A stretch of DNA of 64,000 nt from Mycteria americana (taxonomy: Eukaryota; Chordata; Aves; Ciconiiformes; Ciconiidae): NCBI RefSeq assembly GCF_035582795.1, contig NC_134371.1:52215001-52279000 (forward strand), read 5' to 3'. Numbering within the stretch: position 1 is the first letter of the stretch; each line of letters starts with the position of its first letter. Made by a program: the position numbers and the translations under genes. This document shows, one piece after another, positions 1 to 11,460 of the stretch. The notes beneath the pieces were generated by a model that was not told the DNA's origin, did no database searches, and saw only the letters and a list, made by a program, of their open reading frames with translations.

Positions 1-514
1 GGGAGATAAATTAGTAGGTTTTTAAATTATTATTTTAAAATTTTTAGGAAATAATAGAAAACTTGATGAGTGAAAATGAATACGTGATAATAAGATGAAA
101 TACTGGAATCCCGGTACAAGGAAGGTGTGATATTTACTCCAGCAGAAAAACTAACTACAGGAATCAGCTAATGCATGGGCGATTAGGAGCAAGATACAAC
201 GTCTTAATGTGACCTAAAAGAGCTAAGGAGAATAAATAGATCCAAGTCAGAGAGAAAAGTATTGGAAACAAATTAGGCAGTAAATCAAGACACTGAATCA
301 AAGGATGATTGTGAAATGGCTGCACCATGGAGCAAACCAGCTTCTCAGCAACTGGCCTTCATCAGAGGGAATAAAGGAAAGCGGTGGGGACAGTTCGGAA
401 GTAATGATGGCCCTTGCCAGTGCGGCCGAAGAGAAAAACGAGTGTGTTTTACAAATCGGGCAATCCGCGTGATGTGCACTGCAGAATATAAAGGAAATTA
501 ATTAATTAACTTCC

Positions 515-895
515 TGCCCACTGGTGTCTCAGAGGACACTCGGGCGGGCAGCCCGGGGGGTTTCTGGGCAGGGACTGTCTTTGCAGCACTGGTGCGGCGG
601 GGCCGAGCGGCACAGCCAGGGCTGCCGGGCAGCGGCCGAAGCTCTGCCACCAGCGCTGTGTCAGCAGGGCCTCTGTGCGAACGGGCACAGAGATGCTGAC
701 GAGCACGGCTGCCAGCTGTAGCTGTAGCTACCCTGCCTCCACCAGCGACAGCAACCCAACCGACCAGCCCTCCCCAGCCACGGCACAGCGTGCCCGGGCT
801 GGCACCGCTCGCTGCCGGGGCTCTTCGGCGGTGCTAGCTGTCACGGCGCAGCCAGAAAAGCCCCGGGGACAAGCCCCGGCCTCGGCTTAATGCTT
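515..895. other. G+C-rich, CpG-containing patch
   Basis: About 380 bp are clearly richer in G+C than the flanks and contain many CpGs. Open frames on both strands have no recognisable product. It could be a small CpG island, an enhancer or an old GC-rich insertion; nothing in the sequence decides. Confidence 0.4.
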
Positions 896-3800
896 CGCAA
901 GTAGGTGCTGTGAGCTGCTCCCCACGGCTTCATGGCCACTGAACTTCTGTGACCTGCCTTGCAGCAGCACGTGAGGGACCCCAGTCAGAGACAGGGCCCA
1001 CCAAGCCAGATGGGCAAGTGCTTGGGGACATAAAAGTTTATACACTCATGATACCTGCCTGAGATGCGTGTGATACACCCCTCATCAAGCTGTATTCATC
1101 TTGCATCTTGAGAGACGCTTTACAAAGAAAAAACATATTAATAGTCAGAGAAGTGCCTCTCTGGTACAACCCTGAACAAAACCGCTTTTGGCTTCTAGCA
1201 GCTTTCAGGCCGCATGCTCCAGCTATTGCTAGGTGACGGCTGCTATTTTTAAGCAGATTCTCAGAGTAACTTCATTCATTTTATGGAGCGTAACTGCGTG
1301 GGGTGACACCAGCCCTCAGCAGAATCAGAGGGTACGCTGCTGGAGAGCACTCTGTTGCCGGTGAAAACTGCCGCGCCGCTCCCACTCTGCCCCACCTCAG
1401 CTTTCAAGGCACAGTTTGTAGAGACACTGCGATTAACAAAAGCACACTGAGTGAAACGGAAAGAAGTAACTGGGAGGCCCTGCCTTTATCTGACCTGCGG
1501 CAGGTCCGCTAGCACGCATTCCTCACCGAGGCAGACCCCCAGCAGCTCCCACCACCGCCCCCCGCCACGGCAAAATGGCCACCAGGCCGCCTGCGCCATG
1601 CTGTCAGGAAAGCTGCCGACTGCTCTGTGCCCTTCCACAGGCAATGCTCCATATTACCCGTTGACACCAGCCGGCCTGTGCCCCACCTGTGGCCTCCTTG
1701 CCCAGCAAAGCCCAAAGGCCTGTCCTGCGCCTTGCTGAGCCTCATGCGACAGAGAAGCGGCATCACTGCTGCTTTGTGTGCCGTAGGAGGGAGACCAGCA
1801 CTTGCCAGAGCTGTGTTTGCCAAGCTACAGGTGTTATTCACCAGAAGTCAAGCCCTCTGCTATTTTATTCTTCCAGTAGCGGTTACTCAATCATGTTGCC
1901 ATGCGTTGAAGCAATCACTGTCATCCATTGCTTGTTTTAGGGGAACGACCACAGCCGCACACCAGAATAGGGGCCCCTGGGTGCCAGACAGGCAATTAAC
2001 ATCCAGAATTTATCGGGTCGGTAGGGGCAGGGTATGAATAACACACCAGAGGGAAAAAGGAGGAGGAACGGAGCAGGAGGAGAGAGACAGTGCAGAAATA
2101 GTGACATTTACAACTGGGAAGCATAAAAATTTGGTGAGATTTCTTCAGCTGACTAGAAAAGATGTTTAAATGATCAGCCAGCTGACATTTAACCACATTT
2201 CCCTGACATCGCATCAATCCCCCTCAGACATAGGAACAGCACCTCCTGAGAGTGGCACAGAACCCAGGCAAGTCCCAGATGCTATGGACGTGGCCCTGAC
2301 CCCCCAGAGGGAAGGAGCTTTCCCCTTGGCGTGAGGGCCTTGGGCTAGTGGCCACAGGGCCGCAGCCCGGCTGAGTACACTGGGAAGGGTCAAGAGATGT
2401 CCTCAAGAGACAATTCAGATTGGGACTGCTTGGCCTTTCACATCAGAGATCAACTGAAAGGAGAAAGCGCTGGGCTAGGCAAAACCCACCCTCCTGGCTG
2501 TTTTAAGCATGTGTTATGATAAATTATGAAATGCCTCTTGGGAATAGTGCTACAAGTAGGTCTCTGGGTTGGTTCTCATACATGATTTATCGCATATTCA
2601 TTCTCATTAAAGGAACAGAGCACGGCACATATTTAACACACAACGAGCTTGTGACCTGGTAGCGGGGACTCAGCAGAGCCCAAGTGCTGGGGGCTGCGTG
2701 TGCAGGGGCTGCGCTCCAGTGGGTTTTGCTTTACACGGGACATGGCACTGCACACCCTAAACACCACAGCCCGCTGTCCTCAGTTGTAAACATTTGTTAC
2801 TCTGCATAAATACCATAAAGTCGCTTTTCAGGTGGTTCCGTGCTGCCTGGCCTCAGCCGCCTTGGGCCAGGAGCTGAAGTTAAGCTAAAGTGCTTCTCAG
2901 CACAGGGCCCAAGGCTGCACTGAAAAGCAGAATTTTGCATTCTTATTTTGCCTGATTGGGAACTGCACACTGAGACAGTTAAATAAGCAAGGATAAGGGA
3001 GTTCTGCAGTCAGGTTCATGGCGATGTATTCTTAAATGCCCAATTTAAACAAAATCACTGGTCTATGCAGAGCCTCGGGGCTTAGGGCTACAGTCTCCTC
3101 TAGCTGGGGCTGATAGGCACAGCCTGGCACCAAAATGGCTGGGTACTACCATCATCATCATCATATTTTCCGTCGATTATAACTTTGCCAAATTTGTGGT
3201 TTTGACCGTAAAGAAAAACCTGTCTAATTTAAAACAAAATTTAAATGAAGATCTAGCCAGCAATTGTTCAAACCATTTCTAGAAACAAGCTTAGGGGAAC
3301 AACATTAGACTGTGCACACTACAACACTTGCGGTCTTTTTACTTTAAACTTTCCAGACCCCTCATGTCCCAAAATTTGGCCTGTGTGTCAGGGACACAGT
3401 TTTTACTGCAGTGTGAACAGCTGCCCACAGCTGGCTAATTTATAAACCTTTGGAAACCGTGGTTTTGCATGTGTCCTTTGATCTCAGTAGCTGAACACTT
3501 CATCTTCGGTGCGTGTCCAGGAGCCCCTCACAGCTCCTGGCACTGCCCGTGCTGGCACCACAGATCACAGATAATGAACCTGCTTCACTTCATCACCTAA
3601 CCAGGAGAGGACTAAAAGTGGACCCAGGGACAAGGCATCAAGTCTGGAAAACTGAGATTAGACTAAGGGGGAAATAAGATGATAAGGGCTGGAATTAGCA
3701 ACCCCTAATTCCCAAGAGGTTGATGTTCCATCCTTATCTGTGTATTCTCACACACATTGTACACGCAGTGAATTAATGTCTGAACTACCCTGACATTTGC

Positions 3801-6800
3801 TTTTGGTAATTATCTTGCTATATGTTTGCACTGACCAAAATGTCCAGCTTTTTGGTAAGTGTAGGTGCTTGGTCAGTTCCCGTTAACATACAATAATACC
3901 TCTGCTACTAACTTCTCCCTGTATTTGAGGCATTTCAGGACACCAGTTTCCCTGCCAGGTTTTACAGCAATTGGTGTTTCCTGTAATATAAAATGTAATA
4001 AAAAATAATTTTTAAAAAACCCTGTCAAAATTTTTTGGTTGGAAAAACTACTTTGAATGCTGGCTGTTTGGGAGTATAGCAAAAAAGTATCACATGTTGC
4101 CACTTTTTCAAACACAACGGGTTACTTTTTGTTCCGTTGACTATACGGGAGATTTTCATAGGAAGAAATACCATCATTCTAAAGTAAGAAACACAAACAA
4201 ATGATGCTGTTGCTTAAACATAAATCCCATGTTAAGGAACTGGAAAGCCATTAAAAACAAACCATTTGCATCGAAACAGTTATTTTTAAAAGTCCATGTG
4301 TTTACTGCATTTTCAAACAAATTCATCTTCTTGGGGCTGAGGCTGGCAAGGAAATGTGGCCTGAAGATACAACAGTGTGAGTCAGGAGTCCCCACTGGGA
4401 CCGGCCGTGGGCTCCCTGTGCTCCCGCTTTGGGCACGCCACATCGACCCCCCATGCCGCCACTTCTCCAGCTGCAATACAGAAAGGTATCTACTTTCTTT
4501 ACTACCTTTCATGGGAAATATGAATGAATAGTACTACAAAATCATAACACACTGCTTTTTCCCATTCTCTGCAATGGTTGAGTCTAAATTGATAGCATGT
4601 CAAAACTCCCTTGCAAAGCCACTGGAGTTAGTTTCATTTCATACTACACATTACCAAAATTACATCTCACAGTTAGTATTAGTTTGCAATCCGGGGAGCA
4701 GACAAAATACAATCAGCCCACAGAAGACATTATTCCAGCACCCACAATTTGGTGGTCCTACAAAACGTGTGCAACCCGTGCAGTTTTCACAAGGGCTACA
4801 CCTGCGCCGATGTGGATGAAAGCAGGCTGGCCACGACAGCCGCTTAGCATAGAAACGGGGTTTCATTTCCAGGTACGCTGACTGGTGAAGGCCAGGCTGT
4901 GCCACCTGAGCTCCCGCACAGTCACAACCCAGCTACCGGAAAACTGCCTTCCATCACGCCAGCTGCCACAGCCGAGCTTCCCCACTGCCTAGGCTCTGCA
5001 GGTCCACGACCGTGGGCAAGACTCCAACGAATCATTGGGGATTTTGTTGCTTGAGAAAACTGAAAAGGGTATAACTTCCAGAAACTTGCTGAACACCTAG
5101 ACCTTTTCCATTCTTTTCCCTCTGAGCTACTGAGGCCCGCACTGCAAGCATCCAGCATACATTTAGGTTTCAGCTGCCCCTCTGCCTAACAGCCAGGAGG
5201 GAGCGTTGTGGATTCAGAGGCGGCAGTGAATCCCCCTGCTCTGGGGTAGGTACCATCTGCTGCGGCAGTGGAAGCTCAAAGGCCTGAATCCAGAACTCAG
5301 AGGAGCCATAAGGGACATAAAGAGGAGACGTAAAGAGGAAGTAACTTTAATAAACTGCATTTCAAAATATACGCTGCAATTTCCACCTACACAAACAGTA
5401 AGTGCCGCTTTGGCGACGGATCCCAGACAATAACCTTGTTGTTTGTTTCAACTGAGTCATAGTACTTTTTCATGTATTACACACCAAAAAGACTTCCTAT
5501 TGTCAGCAGCTCTTTGAATTCTACTTGGTTGGACTGAAGACAAAAAAATGTTCAGGGCCAGATTCTGCCAGATAAAGTCTAAGTTAAATCAATAGGAGTT
5601 CTTTCTGTACCAAGCACATAGACCTGTGTGGAGATTTGGCTCTGCTGAGCTATTTGTCCAAATCTAAAGAAAAGCACACTCTACGCATTTCCATGTCAAA
5701 GACTACTTCAAAGGCAATACTTACCATTTTTCAGCTCTGGGAGTAACATTCTTAGTTTATCAGGGCTATCACTCAAGCTGCCGGCCCTCTTTCCAGAGCT
5801 GCAAGATGTTCTTAATGCCAGTAAAAACCTTTAACAGCAAACCAAAGCACTGAGCAAGAAACTATCCAGTAAGTGGCATTTTAGTACTCCTGAAATTTGT
5901 CTAAATGATTGAGAAAAGTAAACTCACATCAAGTTTTAATCAAAGTTACACCAGGTTTTCCGCAAACACTTATTTAACATACTCAGATAACAAAGACAGA
6001 AATGATGCTGTAGAATGTCATAGGACAGACAATATTACACAACTCGGTGCCATTCATTGTCAAAGGAATAGTCAGGGGCCTCAGGCTAATAAAAGTGCTC
6101 ATAATAAAAAATGTTCAGCTCATATAATGAAAAATTAATTCCTAATTGGGACAGGAAGCACAAAGGGTCCTTTCTGAGTCTTAAGCAGCTCAACCATCTG
6201 AAAAGTTAGTTAAAAACTTTTTATGCAGTGACTGAGCCAAAAACATTAAAGAAATGCCTGTTTTCACGATTTGCGAGACTTTTTCATATAAAGGATCTTT
6301 TCTGCTCCCGCTTGCATGCTACACAAGAGAGCTTTCTAAACTTTGCAATAGTCTCATAAAACATGGATCCCAAAACGCCTGGATAAACATACAGATATTC
6401 GCAGCCTGACACACAGCTGATGAATTTTCTTCCCCCCAAACCATCCTTTGTGACAAAAATTCTCGACAATAAAGCTCACAGTCTCATCCATACTCCTGAA
6501 GGAATAAGGACTAACATAGATAAATTCAAGGACATAAAATGGATGTGATCTACACGTACTTGACGATAAACACGAACAGCTAGAGAATCAGAATTGCTAT
6601 TCACATAAGATGACTTTTAAAGACCATAAACTTCAGAGATGTGGAAAACCAGAATTATCTGCCTAAATTCTCTATTGGCCTTTTTCAGCGCAGTGTCCAG
6701 CCACAGCCCACTGAAGAGGGATTAGGTCTAAACTCGTTCCACCAAGAAGTCTGCTGCTGCACCAGAAAACAGGAAGAAAGGCTGTTCCCATCAAGCCCAA

Positions 6801-8832
6801 CTTCGTGAGATCAAAGCAGTTGCTGGGGGGGGTCTGACCACTCTATCGCAGGTGTGCAGGTCTTTGAAATTATGTTGTCATGGGTAAACGATGGCAAAGA
6901 GCAAATACTCTTGTTAATCACATTACACTTATCAAAGGGCTTTTCTGACAATTTTGTCTGGGAACACCCATCTTGGTCTATAAGCTTGCATGAAAACTAC
7001 CTACCCCTGAGATAGCTCATCAAGCATTCACATCAACTGGAAAATGAGATGTCTAACGGTGCTCGCTCAGCACACCAAACCTGCTTTCTGACAGCAACCT
7101 GCACTTCTGAGCTGTTCCATTCTGCTGTAAATCACACGTATATCAGCATCTTACACCGCTGCATGCTCAGGGCAGGGCTTGACCTGTGCTCTGCTTCACC
7201 ATATGCGCCCGAGCAAGCCATTAATCCAAGCTCCCACCTTGCTTTCAGTGACGAGTAAATAAAACTGGAAGCGTTCTCAGCACTTCAGCAGTCTTACTGC
7301 TGGCTTGCTGAAGTTTGGATTCCCACCAATACAAAATCACTATGTGCTATTGCCACTGAAGGGAGACGTGAGCTAGTGTCTCCATTTTCAGCAGATCATA
7401 TCTTAGCCCAGGATTTGAAGTTGGTATAAAAGGCTGGATGCCCCTCACCTGAAAGTCAATGGAAAAGTTAAAGTTTACTTTGACAGAGAGAGAAATGGAA
7501 TTTTTAACGCTACTCTACAGGACCAAATGTTTTCACATCTGCTGGTTCAAATTCAGTGGAACTTTGTATGCTCGCTGTGACAGCAGCCTTAGCAACTTTC
7601 CATGGAGAACGGTGCCATTCTGCGCCTCAGGGGAGGCCTTTGTTTAACATCAAGAAAAAAACCACGCACTGTATCTCAACGCAGGATTCTCCCAAACACA
7701 TGGAAAATGTGCAAAGCACATACACAGCACTATCCTACCTTTTAAAAATCTGACCTGATCAAACACTAGATTGCAAATCAATCCTTCATGGGAGATGGAA
7801 ACAGAGTGGACACAACCTCCATACTGGAAAAAAATGCCGAAAAAATCATCCTGGTCCAAGCCTATGACTCTCTGGATGATACAGTTGTGAAGTTTATGCT
7901 GTGTCTGATTAGCTCCTTGTGTCAGGCACTAAAACGTAAACTGAATACAGTGCCGGAAAGCGGATCCAGGGTCTGTCAGGTTTAAAGACAGCTCTAAGAC
8001 ACTTTGCCTGCCTGGGGATGGGAAGACAGCGATGCCTGCCCTGTATTATGAATGAAAGCAATGGAGCAAATGGCATACTTACACATGCCCGAGAAGGTGA
8101 ATCAAACCGAGTATCTTCCTAGCGGGAAAGAGATCTTAGGAACACAAACCCCAGCAAAAGTCATTGCACTATAGCTTGAATTTGCATCAGAGTTTTGTCG
8201 CACAAAACCCCTGGGCAAACAGCTAAAGGATGAAGAAGAGAGTAAAGTTTCCATTATGTTGAGCATGTGAAATCCAACACTTGTTAACATTCTTCTGACA
8301 AATTATTTTGGAAGGAGAATGGCTTCTTTGCTTTACTAAGTAAGGTTTTAAGGAAAGTATTTTGGGGTTCTCTTTTTTTTTTTTTCTGATGCAAATTGTT
8401 TCATTTTCAGGGTTTTCTTTAATATATAGCCCCTCCCCTGCCCTTCACAACTCTGTGACAATGAGGGAAGTATCTTTTCACTAAATTTTCTCAAAGAGGA
8501 AAAAATCCTGTAAAATTAAACTCTAGCTCCTGTTATTATGAATTGTTTGGACGGTAATCGAAATTTTTTTTTTATTTCCCCCAGCATTCAAAAAGGCTTG
8601 GGCTGGGAAGTGCATTTCTGCTGGTGAATAGGGGCCACTTCAACCAGTTGCAACTGAGGTCAATGGACAATCAAGGGAACTGCTCCTCCCAGCACTCTCT
8701 GACCCAATTCATTATTTTGCGTCTTACTGTGTTGTCACTCTGGTGCTAAGGCCACCCGAATATTGTTTAACCCCCTCTACTGCCCAGCCCGGATGCCGCC
8801 CCCCTCCCAGTCAGAGCCCCTTATTGTGGGCC

Positions 8833-9096
8833 TCAAAACCCAGATACCAAGGTGGGATGCAGCTGCCTCAGGAAATCAGCTCGAACTGGTACAGGAGCTG
8901 ATTGCAAGATAGCACCGAGCACCGAGGCAAGGAACTTGTGTGAAGAATTCAGCAGTCTCTGATTTTGTTCTTCGCTGACAACCGGCACTGCCCTTTTCCA
9001 ATACTGGGCATACAAAGTAACTAGATTTTTAGGCCTTCCATCAGAAAGTTTCTTTCTAAAACTGCTTACAAGAGTAAATAATAATAAAAACCCCAC
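8833..9096 (-). other. Unassigned open frame (87 codons, non-ATG start)
   Basis: The minus frame stays open for 87 codons in sequence of ordinary base composition. The possible acceptor (CTCTTGTAAGCAG) lies inside the frame, not far from its start. The middle, with VPVVSEEQNQRLLNSSHKFL, has a plausible amphipathic composition, but I do not recognise it. The first codon is GTG, not ATG. It may be a decayed exon or chance. Confidence 0.15.
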
Positions 9097-9531
9097 AGAA
9101 AGTTGTGTTACGGTAAAACCTCCAGCAAGGCCTGTTAGTGTTCAGACTGGAAGAAAACAGCATCACGGCTGCCACACATTTAGCAAACTCAGAATGCAAC
9201 TGGAAAAGGAAATGATTCAGAAACCACAGGTGCTCAGCACCAGGCTGCTGGGCCTCGCTGGCAGCCCCTGGGCACGGGCACTTGCAAGACAGCAGGAATC
9301 CAAGGCCAGGTTAAAATTAGGGATCAACTCGGAACTGTGCTCAGCCCGGCTCTCGATGCTGATCCGCACCACAGGGGCAAACAGGCATTTCCAGGAGAAG
9401 AGTGAGCCCAGGGGAGCGAGTACTACCCTCCTGACCGCTTTCATCATGCCAAAAATAAAAGTAAAAGCAGGTCTAACATACCAGGGGGGAGGGGAAACAT
9501 GCATACTTGATCGAATTGGGAAGGGAGGATC

Positions 9532-9547
9532 TTTTTTTTTTTTTTTT
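9532..9547. repeat. T16 homopolymer run
   Basis: Sixteen consecutive T residues, about 470 bp left of the CpG island. It accounts for the phenylalanine run in a long chance open frame crossing it. Confidence 0.9.
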
Positions 9548-10613
9548 CATTATTTATTTCCAACGTTGCCATCTTTCTGTCCGCTATCTGGCAAAGCACC
9601 TCTCCGCCTGTCCAGTTTTTTACAGCATCATTCAAGCCTACAGTGCTCTACGGAGCAAACATGTACACGTGTGTCTTCAAACGCTGCTGCTCATAATACT
9701 GAATCTTTCCTCACAGAAAGTACTTATTCCAAAAGTAAAAAAATTAAAAAGGCAAGCTATAACCCACATACTTATCTGCGCAATAAAATTCCTCACTTTT
9801 AAACATTTTCACCCGAATGAAATTCTAGTAGGATACATTCGGCAGTCTTTCATAAGCCTCTCGTTTTGCTTGGTCAACTGTTTCCAGCGAACTGGACAAA
9901 CTGCATTTCGTGAATAATGAACAAAACCGCCCATCACACTGCGACAAGGCAGAGCTCTTTTTAAACCGATTTAAAATCAGGACTGGGGTTTTTTTAAATC
10001 TCTTCCAAAACAGAGCCGTGAACGCCGGAGCCTCGCAGTGCTGCCGGGGGCCGCGCTCCCCTCCCGACCCGGCGGCAGGGACCCGCCAGGACCCTGCGGG
10101 GCGCGGAGAGGCTGCGCAACCCCGCGGAGGGACCGCGCTGCCCGCATCCCCTCTGCCCGCCGGCGGGCGCGGTAGGAGCGCGGCTGAACCGCCGCCTCCC
10201 CGTCCCGCTCGCAGCCTCCCCGTAATGCGGGTAGGTTTGGGGCTTTTTTCGGGGAAAATACCGTCGAGGGCTTCCCTCGAGCCGCCCGTCTCCACGGCGA
10301 CTGTTTCGCCTCCCCCCCGCCGACCCCGCTCCCGGGAAGCCCCGCTTGGCTCCGGGCCGCCGCCCCGCGGGGCACCCCCGGGGCCGCCCGACCGCCGCGG
10401 GCCGCCAGCGGGGGGCCCGTCCCGGCAGGGGATGGGGTAGGGTGGGACGGGATGGGGCGGGGGGCTGCCGCGGCCGCCTCCCGGCGCCCCTCCGCGGGGG
10501 AGGAGGCGGCGGCGATGCCCGATAAAGTTCGGCTCCCCCGGCGCTGCCCAGGGACGGGGGCGGCACCGCCGATGCCGCCGGCGGGCAGAGCGGCGGCCCC
10601 GCAGCCGCTGCCT

Positions 10614-10641
10614 GGGCCGGGCCGGGCCGGGCCGGGCCGGG
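10614..10641. repeat. GGGCC tandem repeat, about 5.6 copies
   Basis: Five perfect GGGCC units and a final GGG occupy 10614-10641 in the CpG island. The G runs could support a G-quadruplex on the plus strand. If the donor at 10796 is used, this lies just inside the first intron. Confidence 0.9.
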
Positions 10642-10795
10642 TCTCTTCTCCCCGCGGCGGCTCCGTCCCCGCGCGGCCCCCCGGGGCCCCCTTCCCGCGG
10701 CGATGCCCCGGCCCCGGCGCGGCCCCGCCCGGCGCGGGCAGCGCAGGGCCCGGGGAGAGCCCGGGGAGAGGCAGGCCGGGCGCGGCAGCGCCTAC

Positions 10796-10950
10796 CTGGT
10801 GCGCGTCCGGGCGGGGGGCGCGGGGTCACGGGCGGCGGCGGCCGGGCGGCAGCGCGATCATGCCGCGGCGCGATGCGGGGCTGAGCGCGGCGGGCAGGGC
10901 CGGGCCGGGCCGGGCCGGGCGGGGCGGGGCGGGGAGGCCGCCCGCAGCCG
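10796..10950 (-). other. Candidate first exon (donor side) of the gene driven from the left CpG island
   Basis: The downstream edge is the donor CACCAG|GTAGGCGC on the minus strand, with GTAG at plus 10792-10795. The upstream edge is arbitrary. If the island is the LRRC8C promoter, this would be its non-coding exon 1 and DNA to the left would be intron 1. Confidence 0.22.
10897..10934. repeat. GGGCC / GGGGC tandem repeat array
   Basis: Four GGGCC units, a GGGC, then two GGGGC units and GGGG occupy 10897-10934. It is a second, separate copy of the same kind of G-rich array as at 10614, and the GGGGC part also makes overlapping Sp1-type GC boxes. Confidence 0.9.
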
Positions 10951-11460
10951 CGCTCCGCCCGCCGCCGCTCCGCCCCCCGCCGCCGCGGGGCCACGTCTCC
11001 GGGCTGACGCAGGCGGCGGCGGCGGCGGCCGGGGGGCGCCGGTCGGGCCGGGCCTCCCCGCTGGCGGCGGCGGCGGTGCGGGCGTGCCGCCCCGCAGGCC
11101 CGGCCGCGGCGGGCGGGACAGCCGCGCTCCGCCCGCCCCCGCCCCCGCTCCCGCGGAGGCCGGGCGGGACGGGGGCCGCTGACGGTAACCGGCAGGCGAG
11201 GCCTCCGGGAGGGCCCGCGGCATCCCCGGCTGGAGCTGCGCGGCGGGGGCTGGCTGAACAAATGCGGCATAAACAGGCTGGGCCTGGGGGCTGTTCTCGC
11301 TCCTCCACAAAGTGCAGCGGGTGCCGTGGGAAGTAATTACGGGTGGAGGGGAGCCGCGAGGGGCCGTCCCCGCGCTGGCGGGCGGCTGCGGTCCGTGTCT
11401 GGGGGCGGCAGCAGCAACCGTTGCGGAAAGACCTCGACCTCGGCACGCAGGGCCGGGGAA

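Larger units (their letters stand above)
1..10009. other. Non-coding DNA left of the CpG island (possible LRRC8C intron 1)
   Basis: I find no known coding exon here. I looked in particular for the conserved LRRC8 KPWWDVF motif on the minus strand and did not find it. The stretch contains a G+C-rich patch (about 515-895), a short ATC microsatellite (3151-3164), T runs (8369-8385 region and 9532-9547) and one unassigned open frame (8833-9096). The rest looks like unique intronic or intergenic sequence. Confidence 0.6.
10010..11460. promoter_or_regulatory. LRRC8C: CpG island, inferred LRRC8C promoter region
   Basis: This very G+C-rich, CpG-dense block stands in moderately AT-rich DNA. It has multiple GC boxes and alternating purine and GGGCC runs, and no clear TATA box. 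On the minus strand a consensus-like donor CCAG|GTAGGC (edge at 10796) could end a first exon. In vertebrates LRRC8B, LRRC8C and LRRC8D are adjacent and transcribed in the same direction, so the next promoter downstream of LRRC8B on the minus strand should be that of LRRC8C. That assignment is inference from gene order; no LRRC8C coding sequence is in the window. Long open frames here are a by-product of base composition. Confidence 0.6.

Noticed and set aside
9194-9802. 202-codon plus-strand open frame
   Set aside because: It reads through the T16 run as a phenylalanine tract, has no recognisable domain, and another frame is open on the opposite strand.
9825-11270. 481-codon open frame on the minus strand, and other long frames on both strands of the left CpG island
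   Set aside because: The frames are long because G+C-rich DNA has few stop codons. The products are low-complexity Arg/Pro/Gly/Ala sequence with no domain, and several mutually overlapping frames are open at once.
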